A stretch of DNA of 64,000 bases from Afipia sp. (GTDB taxonomy: Bacteria; Pseudomonadota; Alphaproteobacteria; Rhizobiales; Xanthobacteraceae): contig JAFVHU010000114.1 of the NCBI GenBank assembly GCA_017474385.1, forward strand, positions 81,295 to 145,294, read 5' to 3'. The translations under genes were made by a program, and so were the position numbers. Positions 30,023 through 39,315 of this stretch are shown in pieces. How positions within the stretch are numbered: the stretch's first letter is position 1; every line of letters begins with the position of its first letter. The notes under the pieces were generated by a model. It ran no database searches. It was given only the letters and a program-made list of their open reading frames with translations, and was not told the DNA's origin.

Positions 30023-30415
30023 ATGCTGCTGATGCGTCGCTCCGAGGCCTACGGCCTCCCAGCAAGGCTGTTTCGGGGATTGTCCGACGAGTCCAGGCTG
30101 GCGATCCTTGAAGCCCTGAGACAGGGGCCTCTTGCCGTTGGGCGCATTGTTGAGATCACAGGGCTTTCGCAATCCAACACCTCAAATCACCTGCGGTGCC
30201 TAAGCGACTGCGGCTTGGTGTCAGCCGAACAACGTGGTCGCTCGATTCACTACAGCCTGAGTGATCAACGAATAAAGGTGCTGCTCCAGCTCGCGGACGA
30301 CCTGCTCGCCGAGGTTGGGCGACGAGTTTACGCGTGCACGAACTATTCTGAGGCGGGCAAGCCGAGATCCACGGCCAATGTGGGACGAAAACCACAGCGG
30401 CGACGTCGGTCGTAG
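30023..30415 (+). CDS. ArsR family metalloregulator
   Basis: 130 aa winged-helix repressor. FRGLSDESRLAILEAL, then GLSQSNTSNHLRCL (recognition helix) and GRSIHYSLSD (wing) are typical. A cysteine in the recognition-helix region (HLRCLSDCG) and a C-terminal VYACTNY provide thiols like those of the CadC/CmtR class of Cd/Pb sensors, though the exact ligands cannot be fixed from sequence alone. The basic end (GRKPQRRRRS) is unusual. Divergent from the PII-czcA pair and probably its repressor. Confidence 0.85.
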   Translation: MLLMRRSEAYGLPARLFRGLSDESRLAILEALRQGPLAVGRIVEITGLSQSNTSNHLRCLSDCGLVSAEQRGRSIHYSLSDQRIKVLLQLADDLLAEVGRRVYACTNYSEAGKPRSTANVGRKPQRRRRS

Positions 30416-30720
30416 AACACAGCGTGCCGTCAAGCGCGCGGCCTCCGACATTAAAGCCAGCGGCGGCGCATCCTGCCGCGGCCGCATTTGTCTCTCGAAC
30501 GCGCAAAGGGCTTCCTGCGTTTCGCCCGTTCTCCGTAGCGCCGCATTTACGTCTAGGCAGTTGCCCCAGTGCGAGACCAGACATGCCCGTGCGCGTTGCC
30601 CGACTGAGGCCCGGAATCGCTGTTGGCGCGCGCCCCGCAAAGTCCGCCTGATCCGAGATATCAACGACGCCCATGCCCTCCTCCGGAGTTCTGTCGGTCA
30701 TCTTTCGATCAATGCTTGCG
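30416..30720. other. No gene seen
   Basis: Long frames exist on both strands but show no recognisable protein similarity and overlap one another. A 27-bp element at 30446-30472 recurs with two mismatches at 32066-32092. Confidence 0.5.
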
Positions 30721-30723
30721 TTC

Positions 30724-30927
30724 ATAAATGAACATGTCATATGTCGCGGTGTATGGCTCGATCGCGGCGAGTTGGACAAGATTATCGAGAGGAGTGCCGC
30801 TCCGCCGGCTCAGGAGCCTACCCCTGAACTTTCACAGCGCGGCTATCGAGACCATAAAAGCCAACCAGATGATCGCTGGGGGCAGGGACATAGACGCAAG
30901 TCCTGGCTAAGCGACATCTTCGACTAG
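30724..30927 (+). pseudogene. zf-TFIIB domain protein, 3' relic
   Basis: In frame one reads CRGVWLDRGELDKIIERS, the core of zf-TFIIB (TFIIB-type zinc-ribbon) proteins, followed by a Pro/Gln-rich stretch and the end RRKSWLSDIFD, which matches the usual C-terminus of these small proteins. The first zinc knuckle is lost and only the second Cys of the CPKC pair remains. Function of the family is unknown. Confidence 0.65.
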
Positions 30928-30997
30928 ACGACGAGGACTTGAGTTCCGCAGCAGGTGCGTGCCGCGCACTGCCGATGGTCAACAGAGGTGAAACACC

Positions 30998-31909
30998 GTG
31001 CAGCGAGCGCTCCTGTTCCTGAATCGCTATAGCCGACATGGCTCAACGAGTGCGGCTAATGCGGCGGTTCGGCAGCTCGGCGAAGGCGGGATGTCCCTGC
31101 TGCAATACTCGAACTACGATCGCTGCGACATGGCGTCGCTGATCCGAAGCCATGCTCCGGAAATTGACTGCGTCATCGTGGCTGGAGGTGACGGAAGCAT
31201 TAACGCCGCTCTCGAAGGCCTCGTAGCAACGGGACTTCCACTCGGGATCCTTCCTTTCGGCACCGGCAATGATTTTGCCCGCACCTTGGGAATCCCGATG
31301 GAACCTACGGCGGCCGCAAGTCTCGTGATGCAAGGCGATACACGTTCGGTAGATGTTGGCGAGATCAACGGCCATTTCTTCATAAACGTGGCGAGCATAG
31401 GCCTCAGTGTCGAGCTCACCCGTTATTTGACAGGCACGCTGAAGCGACGGTGGGGTCGCCTCGCTTATCCAATCGCTGCGGCGAAGGCACTGGCGCACAC
31501 ACGACCATTCAAAGTGCGTATCACGGGGGGCGATCGGTCTTTGGATGTGCGAAGCTTGCAGGTCGCCATCGGCAATGGGGTCTATTACGGCGCCGGAATG
31601 GCGGTGTATGACCGTGCGAGGATTGATGATCAGTGCCTCGACTTCTATTGCTTGGAGCCAGCTCATCTTTGGCGCGTGCCGCTGTCCTTTGCCGCCTTTC
31701 GCCGGGGCAGCAACCGAGCCCTTTCAAGCGTCCAGGCATTCTGTAGCCCCGGTCCAATTGAGATTCACACCGAACCAGCACTTGCCGTGAACACGGACGG
31801 TGAAATCACGACGACGACTCCAGCGACCGTTCGGCTCCTATCGAAAGCGCTAAATGTAATCGCTCCGATAGAAAATCCGCCGACGGGTGACCAGCGCGTT
31901 GCCGAGTGA
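30998..31909 (+). CDS. Diacylglycerol/lipid kinase family protein (YegS-like)
   Basis: 303 aa from a GTG at 30998, with GAGG about nine bases upstream. The nucleotide-binding GGDGSINAALEGL near residue 65 and LPFGTGNDFARTLGI near 90 are diagnostic of the DAGK catalytic domain. The C-terminal half, with YYGAGMAVYDRARIDD and VNTDGE near 265, matches YegS/BmrU-like lipid kinases. Likely phosphorylates a membrane lipid using ATP. Not evidently cotranscribed with its neighbours. Confidence 0.85.
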   Translation: MQRALLFLNRYSRHGSTSAANAAVRQLGEGGMSLLQYSNYDRCDMASLIRSHAPEIDCVIVAGGDGSINAALEGLVATGLPLGILPFGTGNDFARTLGIPMEPTAAASLVMQGDTRSVDVGEINGHFFINVASIGLSVELTRYLTGTLKRRWGRLAYPIAAAKALAHTRPFKVRITGGDRSLDVRSLQVAIGNGVYYGAGMAVYDRARIDDQCLDFYCLEPAHLWRVPLSFAAFRRGSNRALSSVQAFCSPGPIEIHTEPALAVNTDGEITTTTPATVRLLSKALNVIAPIENPPTGDQRVAE

Positions 31910-32199
31910 TCGTGTCGAAATGACGACGCAACCCGCTGTTATCGTCTGGGCGATCGTTCTCGCTCTTCCTGCTCTACCACTCGTGGATTAGCCGGTGGCG
32001 ATGAACCAGCGAGCTTGAACGCTCAGTTCGGCATCGCGTTCCTTCTAAGGTTCGCACGCCCTTCGACATTAAGGCCAGCGACGGCGCATCAAGGCGAATC
32101 TGGACCGCAATCAGCTCGGCCCGAGGCCGGCGCGAGCTTGGCTGTTCAGATCGCGCGATATCCAGGGTGATGTGCCGTCACCCAGACCGGCGCTGATGC

Positions 32200-32475
32200 C
32201 TAGTCCTCGAGCTTTCGCGAGATAACGTCCAGCGTCTGCGGATTGAGCTTTAGGTCGTAGTCCCTGCCGTCGGCCATGCGTGCGTCGTCGACTTCCCAGG
32301 CGTTGCGCTCTTCGTCAAATTCGATCTCATCCCAACTCGTGTAGCCAAGTTCCCTCAACTTGGTCTCGATACGAGATCGCTCTTCCAACGTCGGCTTGCG
32401 ATCGGCCAGAGACGGCGTCACGGCAATGGATGCCAGGGTTGCGATTAGAACAAACATTTTGCTCAACCGAGTCAT
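32200..32475 (-). CDS. Small periplasmic PepSY-domain protein
   Basis: 91 aa. Start at 32475 (MTRLSKMFVL) gives a signal peptide cleaved after TPSLA near residue 25; 18 codons further upstream are less likely. The mature part (RIETKLRELGYTSWDEIEFDEERNAWEVDDARMADGRDYDLKLNP, split across residues 30-80) is one PepSY unit, a fold used in protease inhibition and metal/haem handling. It lies next to metal-transport genes. Function not known. Confidence 0.75.
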   Translation of the reverse strand: MTRLSKMFVLIATLASIAVTPSLADRKPTLEERSRIETKLRELGYTSWDEIEFDEERNAWEVDDARMADGRDYDLKLNPQTLDVISRKLED

Positions 32476-32698
32476 GTCGCGTCTCACAGTGAAAGTTTGC
32501 AGGTGCTGTGATCTTCGGCTCCCAGCCATGTGACAAGATGCTTTCCAAGTCAGTCAAGCCCGGCGACGTCATTCCGAGGTTCGGTGGCGGCCAGCCGCTT
32601 TTTCCCTCTCGACTTAACATATCAATGAGTATTTGAATATGGGGGAGATGTTCGTTAGTCAAGCGCTCTTGGTCGGTGTGAAGAAGGAGAGGGGGGCT

Positions 32699-33961
32699 GT
32701 GAAACGCTTCGTTGTTTTGGTCGCGGTCGCCGTGCTCGCTTCCGCGCCTGCGGTAGTTATGAGGGTGATCGGATTGCGACCAGATCCTCTTATGGACGCG
32801 GCGATCTTCGGCGTGGCAATCCTCGCCGCCGGATTCCTTCTGTCGTGGAGCGCGGAAGCAGCGGAGCGCCACATTGCACAAGGGCTTGTCCTCGCTGCTG
32901 TCGCGCTGGTCACAGTCCTGCCGGAGTATGCTGTGGACATCTATTATGCGTACCAGGCGGGACGCGCCGGAGCCGAATCGCAATACGTGCATTACGCTGC
33001 CGCCAATATGACCGGCGCCAACCGACTGCTCGTCGGTTTTGCCTGGCCCCTCCTCGTGTTCCTGCATTGGGTGAAGGAACGGCATCGCAGAGTCGAGCTT
33101 ACTCGCGGCAATGCGGTGGAAGTGGCATACCTGTTGCTCGCAAGCCTCTACGCCGTTGTCATCCTGCTCAAGGGCCGCATCGCGCTCGTCGATCTTGCGG
33201 TCCTAGTCGGGATCTACGCAGCATACGTCTGGCGCGTGCGTCACGTGGTGAAACCTGACGGTCCCGACGAAGATGAGGAGCCCGGACCGGCCGCGGCGCT
33301 GCAACAGCTTCCATTGCGTGTTCAGTGGACCATCATGGCGGGACTTGCAACCGTCGCCTGCGCGATCATTCTGTTAGCCGCTGAGCCTTTCGCCGAAGCC
33401 ATGGTCGCCGCCGGACGCGTGCTCGGCATCAATGAATTCTTGCTGATCCAATGGCTGGCGCCGTTGGCGAGCGAGGCCCCCGCCGTCATGATTGCGATAC
33501 TGTTTGTGCTGGCCGGCCGCGCCGCCGCAGGCCTCACCACCATGATCAGCGACAAGATAAAGCAGTGGACTCTTCTGGTGGGCATGCTGCCGCTGGCGAT
33601 GAGCATCGGTGCCGGCGCAACGACCGCACGGCCACTGGATGCGCGGCAAACCGAGGAGTTCTTTTTGACCGCCGCCCAGTCACTACCGGGCGTCGCTCTC
33701 CTTCTCCGCCTGCGGCTCGGTATCTTGTCGGCGCCCGTCCTAGCCGTGCTTTTCGTGACCCAGGTTGGGCTTGCTTATCATTTCAGAGACGATGAAGCGC
33801 GGACGATCGCCAGCCTGACTATCCTGGCCTGGGTTTACCTGGGCCTGGCATGTATTTTGTTCGCGGTAAACGGCCGTTCGCTGATTAAGATGATTCGCAT
33901 TGCACTGGGCTCCACGGCTACGCCCATCGTTGGCCGCACAGGTGCTTCCGGGACAGGATGA
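32699..33961 (+). CDS. Na+/Ca2+ exchanger-like membrane protein (CaCA superfamily)
   Basis: 420 aa from the GTG at 32699, which has AAGGAGAGG just upstream; earlier in-frame starts lack a ribosome site. About ten membrane segments. Two internal repeats resemble alpha-repeats: VTVLPEYAVDIYYA near residue 75 and LAPLASEAPAVMIA near 260, each with the P-E/S-E acidic pair used for cation binding. It likely exchanges Ca2+ or another divalent cation against Na+ or H+. It ends seven bases before dctQ, so it is cotranscribed with a TRAP permease pair, an unusual partnership. Confidence 0.75.
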   Translation: MKRFVVLVAVAVLASAPAVVMRVIGLRPDPLMDAAIFGVAILAAGFLLSWSAEAAERHIAQGLVLAAVALVTVLPEYAVDIYYAYQAGRAGAESQYVHYAAANMTGANRLLVGFAWPLLVFLHWVKERHRRVELTRGNAVEVAYLLLASLYAVVILLKGRIALVDLAVLVGIYAAYVWRVRHVVKPDGPDEDEEPGPAAALQQLPLRVQWTIMAGLATVACAIILLAAEPFAEAMVAAGRVLGINEFLLIQWLAPLASEAPAVMIAILFVLAGRAAAGLTTMISDKIKQWTLLVGMLPLAMSIGAGATTARPLDARQTEEFFLTAAQSLPGVALLLRLRLGILSAPVLAVLFVTQVGLAYHFRDDEARTIASLTILAWVYLGLACILFAVNGRSLIKMIRIALGSTATPIVGRTGASGTG

Positions 33962-33967
33962 CGTTTC

Positions 33968-34534
33968 ATGCGGATACTGCTTCAGGCCGCGGCGTCCATT
34001 GACAGGTTAAACGAACGGATAGCCGACGTCGTGCGTTGGGCGCTGCTCGCAAATGCCCTGCTGATCACGTGCAATGCGCTGAGCCGAAAGCTTTTCTCTG
34101 TTGCATGGGCAAACGCGTTCGACATGCAATGGCACTTCTTCGCGGCTGTCGTGTTGTTGATGGCGGCTTACACGTTCAAGCGGGATGAGCATGTGCGCAT
34201 CGACATATTCGCGCATCGCCTGGGCGAGCGCGGCCTCGCCTGGCTGGATCTCGTAGGCATCATCATCGTCTTGCTTCCGGTCTGCGCTGCGATGGTCTGG
34301 GTGAGTTGGCCGGACTTCTTCAGCGCCGTTCAGCACAGCGAGACTCGATCGACTCGTGAGAGCACGAGCGATTTGCCGGCGTGGATCATCAAGGGTTTCA
34401 TTCCGTTGGGATTCTTCATGCTAGGTCTGCAAGGTATCGCCGAGGCCGTCCGCTGTGTCGCAGCGCTGCGGGGAATCGTGCGCCGTCCTATACACCGCCG
34501 CCAATTGATCGAGGGAGGAGAGCATGACATTTGA
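33968..34534 (+). CDS. dctQ: TRAP transporter small permease (DctQ family)
   Basis: 188 aa with four membrane segments. RKLFSVAWANAFDMQWHFF near residue 40 and YTFKRDEHVRIDIF near 75 are DctQ hallmarks. It forms the membrane part of a tripartite ATP-independent transporter with the DctM that overlaps it by 11 bases. No DctP receptor gene is adjacent. Confidence 0.88.
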   Translation: MRILLQAAASIDRLNERIADVVRWALLANALLITCNALSRKLFSVAWANAFDMQWHFFAAVVLLMAAYTFKRDEHVRIDIFAHRLGERGLAWLDLVGIIIVLLPVCAAMVWVSWPDFFSAVQHSETRSTRESTSDLPAWIIKGFIPLGFFMLGLQGIAEAVRCVAALRGIVRRPIHRRQLIEGGEHDI

Positions 34535-35909
34535 ATTGCTCGCTCCGCTCATGCTCGTGTCGCTGGTGATCGTGCTTCTCGCCGGATTTCCCGTCGCGTT
34601 CTCGTTAGCTGCCGTTGCTGGTGTCTTTGGCCTCGTCGGCGTTCTTGTCGGGCGCTTCGATGCGATGTTCCTCACCGCTATGAAGTTCCGCGTCCAGGGC
34701 GTCTTCTACAATGACAACCTTTTGGCAATCCCGCTCCTCGTCTTCATGGGCATGATTCTCGAACGCACCGGTATCGCAGAAGATATGCTACTTGCGCTCA
34801 ACCGCCTGTTCGGGCGCATTCCCGGGGGACTCGCCTACACGGTGATCATTGTCGGCGCGGTGTTGTCCGCCGTCACCGGCTTCGTTTCAGCATCCGTCAT
34901 TGCTCTCGGCCTGATCTCGCTGCCGGTAATGCTGCGGACCGGGTACGATCATCGGCTGGCGACCGGCGCTATTGCCGCTGCGGGTACGCTTGCCCAGATA
35001 CTGCCTCCCAGTCTCGTGCTCATCGTCCTTGCCGAGCAGATGGAGGTTCCTCTCATTGAGATCTATCACGGCGCCTTGCTACCCAGCGCTCTGCTGATCT
35101 GCCTTTATCTTGGCTACATCTTCTTCGTGACCTGGCGCAAACCGCATTTGGCGCCACCAGCCGCCCTGAAGGGAGATCATAGCTGGACTGATCCAAAGCT
35201 ATGGCTGGACGCTGCAATCGCCGCCGGTCTCCCGCTGGGTCTGGTGTTGGCCGTGCTCGCGTCAATTTACTTTGGTGTCGCGACGCCAAGTGAGGGAGGC
35301 GCAATCGGAGTTACAGGGGCGTTGCTGCTCGGCTTGGCAAAGCGAAGGTTGACGGGCCGTAATTTGAAACAAGCAATGGAGATTGCGGGCATTCTGTGCT
35401 CATGCGTGATCTTCCTGCTTCTCGGCGCCTCCTTCTTTACCCTGGTTTTCAGGGGGCTTAACGGGCATTTATGGATCGAAGCGCTGTTCCAGCATATCCC
35501 GGCAGGCCAGCTCGGCTTCCTGCTGTTCGTTAACGTGATGATTTTCCTACTCGCGTTCTTTCTCGATTTTTTCGAGATTGCCTTCATTGTTCTTCCGCTG
35601 ATCGCGCCGATCGCCCACAAGGCCGGCATCGACATGGTGTGGTTGACCGTGTTGCTCGCTGTCAATCTGCAAACATCCTTCATGCACCCGCCGTTCGGAA
35701 TTGCGCTGTACAATCTCCGCAGCGTCGCTCCACGATCGATTGCGACGCCACAGATCTACTGGGGCGCCGTCCCATTTCTGCTGCTGCAACTTTTGGTGGT
35801 CGCAATTCTGATCATTGCGCCCGGTATCGTCACCAAGACCCCTCCACCGGCTAGCGTAGACGACATTCGAATTGAGTTGCCTCCGTTTGAGATGCCTCGG
35901 CTTGAATAG
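34524..35909 (+). CDS. dctM: TRAP transporter large permease (DctM family)
   Basis: 461 aa, about 12 membrane segments, with IPLLVFMGMILERTG near residue 70, AAGTLAQILPPSLVLI near 155 and SFMHPPFGIALYNLR near 390, all typical of DctM. It couples solute import to a Na+ gradient in known members. The usual extracytoplasmic DctP is missing between the CaCA gene upstream and uppP downstream. A GC-rich hairpin without a T run lies after the stop (35918-35944). Confidence 0.9.
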   Translation: MTFELLAPLMLVSLVIVLLAGFPVAFSLAAVAGVFGLVGVLVGRFDAMFLTAMKFRVQGVFYNDNLLAIPLLVFMGMILERTGIAEDMLLALNRLFGRIPGGLAYTVIIVGAVLSAVTGFVSASVIALGLISLPVMLRTGYDHRLATGAIAAAGTLAQILPPSLVLIVLAEQMEVPLIEIYHGALLPSALLICLYLGYIFFVTWRKPHLAPPAALKGDHSWTDPKLWLDAAIAAGLPLGLVLAVLASIYFGVATPSEGGAIGVTGALLLGLAKRRLTGRNLKQAMEIAGILCSCVIFLLLGASFFTLVFRGLNGHLWIEALFQHIPAGQLGFLLFVNVMIFLLAFFLDFFEIAFIVLPLIAPIAHKAGIDMVWLTVLLAVNLQTSFMHPPFGIALYNLRSVAPRSIATPQIYWGAVPFLLLQLLVVAILIIAPGIVTKTPPPASVDDIRIELPPFEMPRLE

Positions 35910-35991
35910 AGTACGGCCCGCCACCGACGTCTCATGGCGGCCGGCGCTGCTCGGTCTGCTCAACTTTAATCAACCGTGATCTGGACGCTTC

Positions 35992-36852
35992 ATGCACCTC
36001 GACTTCCTCAAGGCAATACTCCTCGGCATGGTGGAAGGATTGACCGAGTTCATCCCGGTGTCCTCGACGGGTCATCTATTGTTGCTAGAGCACTTCTTCG
36101 GCTTCAGCGATGCCGCGTTCGGAAAAACATTCGTGGTATTGATTCAGCTCGGCGCCGTGCTTGCGATCCTCTCGATTTATTTCGTGCGCCTGTGGAATAT
36201 CGCGCTCGCGCTACCACAGGATCCGGCTGCGCGACGCTTCGTGCTTGGCGTGTTAGTGGCCTTTCTGCCCGCGGCGCTCGTTGGGTCGATCGCTCACGGA
36301 TTCATCAAGGAAGTCCTGTTCAATGTCTGGATCGTGTGCAGCATGCTGATCGTTGGCGGCCTGATTCTGCTTTGGGTTGACGGGATGGACCTCAAGCCGC
36401 GCTATCATGATGCCACGCAGTTCTCGCTGCTGATGTACCTTGCCATAGGCGTGGTCCAGTGCTTCGCCATGATCCCTGGTGTATCGCGCTCCGGCGCGAC
36501 GATTGTCTCGGCGATGCTGTTCGGCGCGGACAAACGCTCCGCGGCCGAGTTCTCATTCTACCTTGCTATCCCGACCATGGCCGGCGCGTTCAGCTACGAC
36601 CTGTATAAGAACTGGTCACAGATGAACGGTAGCAATACCCTGATTGTTGGGGTGGGTTTTGCCGTATCGTTCGTATGCGGTTCGTTTGTCGTCCGGACGC
36701 TGCTCGATTACGTCACTAGGCATGGTTTTCCGTTGTTCGCGTGGTGGCGAATTATTGTCGGCGTTCTCGGGCTCCTGGGACTTACACTTTCCAGTAAGCT
36801 CCACGATTGGGCTGCAGTCTTGAAAGGCATTCGCATGGCAGCCGAGACGTAG
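35992..36852 (+). CDS. uppP: Undecaprenyl-diphosphatase (UppP/BacA family)
   Basis: 286 aa polytopic membrane protein. [14 protein letters not shown] near residue 16 and [14 protein letters not shown] near 165 are the two catalytic motifs of BacA-type enzymes, which release phosphate from undecaprenyl pyrophosphate outside the membrane during cell-wall lipid recycling. Here it sits in a metal-resistance island upstream of a P1B ATPase and lspA; in pbr lead-resistance operons a C55-PP phosphatase supplies phosphate that precipitates Pb2+. A general housekeeping copy is the alternative. Confidence 0.92.
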   Translation: MHLDFLKAILLGMVEGLTEFIPVSSTGHLLLLEHFFGFSDAAFGKTFVVLIQLGAVLAILSIYFVRLWNIALALPQDPAARRFVLGVLVAFLPAALVGSIAHGFIKEVLFNVWIVCSMLIVGGLILLWVDGMDLKPRYHDATQFSLLMYLAIGVVQCFAMIPGVSRSGATIVSAMLFGADKRSAAEFSFYLAIPTMAGAFSYDLYKNWSQMNGSNTLIVGVGFAVSFVCGSFVVRTLLDYVTRHGFPLFAWWRIIVGVLGLLGLTLSSKLHDWAAVLKGIRMAAET

Positions 36853-37049
36853 GATTGGAATTGATAAATAGGTGTCTCCGCCGGAGTTTGGCCGATTTGC
36901 ACGGGCCGAAGAACACCCGCAAAAAACAAGTATCAGAGCGCCACCGTGAACTCGCGCGAGTGGCACGCATATAATGTGGAACGTCTTAGCCTTAACGTTC
37001 AAGCATGGCCTCAGGGAGACCGATATCGTCGGGCAAACGGGAGGTATCG

Positions 37050-37913
37050 ATGCTAATTGGTTTGAAAAGTATCTGTGTCATTCTCACCAGAGTGACCTAT
37101 GCGCCTCTTATGCTGTTTGGCTTCGTAGGCGGAGCAATCTGGCTTCTAACGATGGGATATTCGCACTGGTTTTTGGCGCCACTGCTCTCCGCCGCAGTGC
37201 TCTTCTCGTTCTTAGCGGAAAGAACTGCCCCTTATCAGCCCGATGCGAACACAAGTAAGGATGATGCTGGCCGTGACGCAACGCATTTTGTCGTTAATGA
37301 AGCAAGCTCCGCTATAGCGTTAACGCTCATCCCAATCTTGAGCTCCCTAAGCCCATTTGGAGGACACTGGCCTCACGCTTGGCCCCTTTGGCTGCAAGTA
37401 ATTGCGGCCATTCTTGTCGCCGACGCCGGAATTACTATCGCCCACTACCTGAGCCACCGGCTTCATTGGCTGTGGCGCTTCCATGCTGTGCATCATTCCG
37501 TTGAGCGACTCTACGGCTTTAATGGATTCATGAAGCATCCAATCCACCAAGCCATCGAAACAACGGCCGGCGTCACGCCGCTGCTTCTCATCGGGATGCC
37601 CCTTGATGTCGGAATTCTGTTGGGTTTCTCAGTAGCAATCCAGCTGTTGCTTCAGCATTCCAACGTCGATATGCGGATCGGTCCGCTAAAGTACGTGTTC
37701 GCATTCGCGCCGGTCCATAGGTTTCACCATCAGCGAGGCGGCCACATTGGCAACGTCAATTTCGGGTTGTTTACGACTATCTGGGATCGGCTACTTGGTA
37801 CGTTCGTCCACGACAATCGGCACTTTTACCCCGGCGATTTCGGAATCGGGGACAGACCAGACTATCCAAAGAAGTATAGTGCCCAACTATTTGAGCCGTT
37901 TCGCGGTGAGTAA
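37050..37913 (+). CDS. Sterol desaturase / fatty acid hydroxylase family protein
   Basis: 287 aa membrane protein. Start at 37050 has GGGAGGT upstream. The eight-His di-iron cluster is visible: HYLSHR near residue 135, FHAVHHSVE near 150, MKHPIHQ, and VHRFHHQ near 225. These enzymes hydroxylate or desaturate lipids with O2. Located between uppP and an AraC regulator transcribed towards it; its substrate is not evident, and no electron-transfer partner is nearby. Confidence 0.85.
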   Translation: MLIGLKSICVILTRVTYAPLMLFGFVGGAIWLLTMGYSHWFLAPLLSAAVLFSFLAERTAPYQPDANTSKDDAGRDATHFVVNEASSAIALTLIPILSSLSPFGGHWPHAWPLWLQVIAAILVADAGITIAHYLSHRLHWLWRFHAVHHSVERLYGFNGFMKHPIHQAIETTAGVTPLLLIGMPLDVGILLGFSVAIQLLLQHSNVDMRIGPLKYVFAFAPVHRFHHQRGGHIGNVNFGLFTTIWDRLLGTFVHDNRHFYPGDFGIGDRPDYPKKYSAQLFEPFRGE

Positions 37914-37925
37914 AAAGCTCCCAGG

Positions 37926-38726
37926 TTATCCTGAATTATGGGCCCGATGCGGAAGGGAAACCAACTGACTCGAGGTGATCCCAAACATGGTTTTCAGGGT
38001 TCGAGCGAAATGTGCGAGGTCTGCGAAACCAGCTGAGTGAGCTGCTGTTGTGGCGTCTGCACCTTGAGTCATCTCCATTGCAGCGCGACGAGCACGCCGC
38101 CAAAGAACATACCGCCGAAAGGGTAAACCGGTGCTCTCGGCGAATAGATGGCGAAATCGGGACTCGGATAATCCGACAAGGTCGGCAAATGGACGGAGGC
38201 GCAGTGCGCCGTCTGGAATGCGATCGTCAATTTGCTTGAGAATAGACGAAAAGTCTGAACTCTCATTGAGCAGAGTGCTTCCTTCACCACGCAGCCAAGG
38301 CGTCCAAAAAGGGGCAGTTCCATGATCGATGAGGGAGGGGTCCTTGCTACCCTTGCAAACCTCAAGGATATCGCGAAGCGCCGGATGCCTGACTGCAGAG
38401 GGCTCCAGAAACGTAACGAGCACGTCCTCCGTCCCTGGTCGTATACGGTGCACCACGAGAGGGTCTATGAGAATGAGAGTTCCCCGAATGCACCGGTTGT
38501 TTGCGGTTATTACGTCGACGCCTTCCGCATGCTGAACAATCTGAGCCGCGAGATGCTTATGAAACGTCGCGTCTCCCGATCGGCCGCGCCATGACGCCCA
38601 ATACTCGCCAATAGATAGCTCGCCGCACCAAGGAGTGTGTGCAACGCGCCCGCCTGTGACGTTGGATGCTGACTGAGGCGGTAGCATAGCGGCAAGTTCA
38701 GTCAACGCGCCTCGTTTGTTGTTCAT
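37926..38726 (-). CDS. AraC family transcriptional regulator
   Basis: 266 aa. The C-terminal domain contains two helix-turn-helices: LRPFADLVGLSESRFRHLF near residue 180 and ATTAAHSAGFADLAHFART near 225, with LPFRRYVLWRR between, a clear AraC signature. The N-terminal cupin-like half (FHKHLAAQIVQHAEG) resembles regulators that sense small hydrophobic ligands. Convergent with the hydroxylase gene, 12 bases apart. Confidence 0.85.
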   Translation of the reverse strand: MNNKRGALTELAAMLPPQSASNVTGGRVAHTPWCGELSIGEYWASWRGRSGDATFHKHLAAQIVQHAEGVDVITANNRCIRGTLILIDPLVVHRIRPGTEDVLVTFLEPSAVRHPALRDILEVCKGSKDPSLIDHGTAPFWTPWLRGEGSTLLNESSDFSSILKQIDDRIPDGALRLRPFADLVGLSESRFRHLFAESTGLPFRRYVLWRRARRAAMEMTQGADATTAAHSAGFADLAHFARTLKTMFGITSSQLVSLPHRAHNSG

Positions 38727-38946
38727 CAGTGACCCTTTGTCGGGAACAGAGCTTCGTGAGATGCGCCTCCGGACGAGAAGCCCATATACCGAAGTGACAG
38801 GTTAGAACCTCAGGCATCATTGCGTGAAGGGCAAGCCCGCTCTGGGAAAACCGGCGGGTTTCGTGGGCGCTGCTAGAATCCGCGCCGGCAGCCGTTTACT
38901 GCATGCCCGTGGCTAAGCCCCCTTGAAATTGTCCTCCGAAGAGGAT

Positions 38947-38967
38947 AATTCAAACATCTGTTGAATT
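38947..38967. promoter_or_regulatory. ArsR/SmtB-type operator (TTCAA-N7-TTGAA)
   Basis: AATTCAA and TTGAATT arms separated by seven bases, 19 bases before the ArsR start. The same TTCAA-N7-TTGRA layout lies before the second ArsR (44544) and before the czc operon (46287). Confidence 0.6.
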
Positions 38968-38985
38968 GTTTTCGGATGCGAGAGA

Positions 38986-39315
38986 ATGCCCGTCCACCTC
39001 GAGGACGAACGCGCGGTTGAGCTGGCGGAGGTTTTTCGCCTTCTTGGCGACGCCAATCGTCTTCGCATCGTGGTTGTTTGCCTGGACAGTCCGCTTTGCG
39101 TTGGCGACATCGCCCATCATGCGGGACTTTCGGCGTCCCTCGTAAGCCATCACCTGCGGCTACTTCGCGCCGCTCGTTTCGTACGCTCGCAGAAGCAAGG
39201 CAAGCAGGTCTTTTACGGCGTAGCGGACGACCACGTCCGTTGCGTGATCAACGACATGGTGGCCCACGTCGACAAGCGTCGATCGGGCAGGGAGGACGAC
39301 GATGGCGGATACTGA
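38986..39315 (+). CDS. ArsR/SmtB family metal-sensing repressor
   Basis: 109 aa. VFRLLGDANRLRIVVVCLDSPLCVGDIA, split over residues 16-45, then GLSASLVSHHLRLLRAA (recognition helix) and QKQGKQVFYGVADDHVR. The D-x-H near residue 85 and the His further along resemble the alpha-5 metal site of CzrA/SmtB Zn/Co sensors. Its end overlaps the P1B ATPase start by 14 bases, so it represses its own pump. A paralogue lies at 44569. Confidence 0.88.
   Translation: MPVHLEDERAVELAEVFRLLGDANRLRIVVVCLDSPLCVGDIAHHAGLSASLVSHHLRLLRAARFVRSQKQGKQVFYGVADDHVRCVINDMVAHVDKRRSGREDDDGGY

Noticed and set aside
30156-30779. Opposed open frames between ArsR and the zf-TFIIB relic
   Set aside because: No similarity, mutually overlapping, low-complexity composition.
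31920-31990. Hydrophobic 23-residue frame after the lipid kinase
   Set aside because: Too short and without a ribosome site to support.
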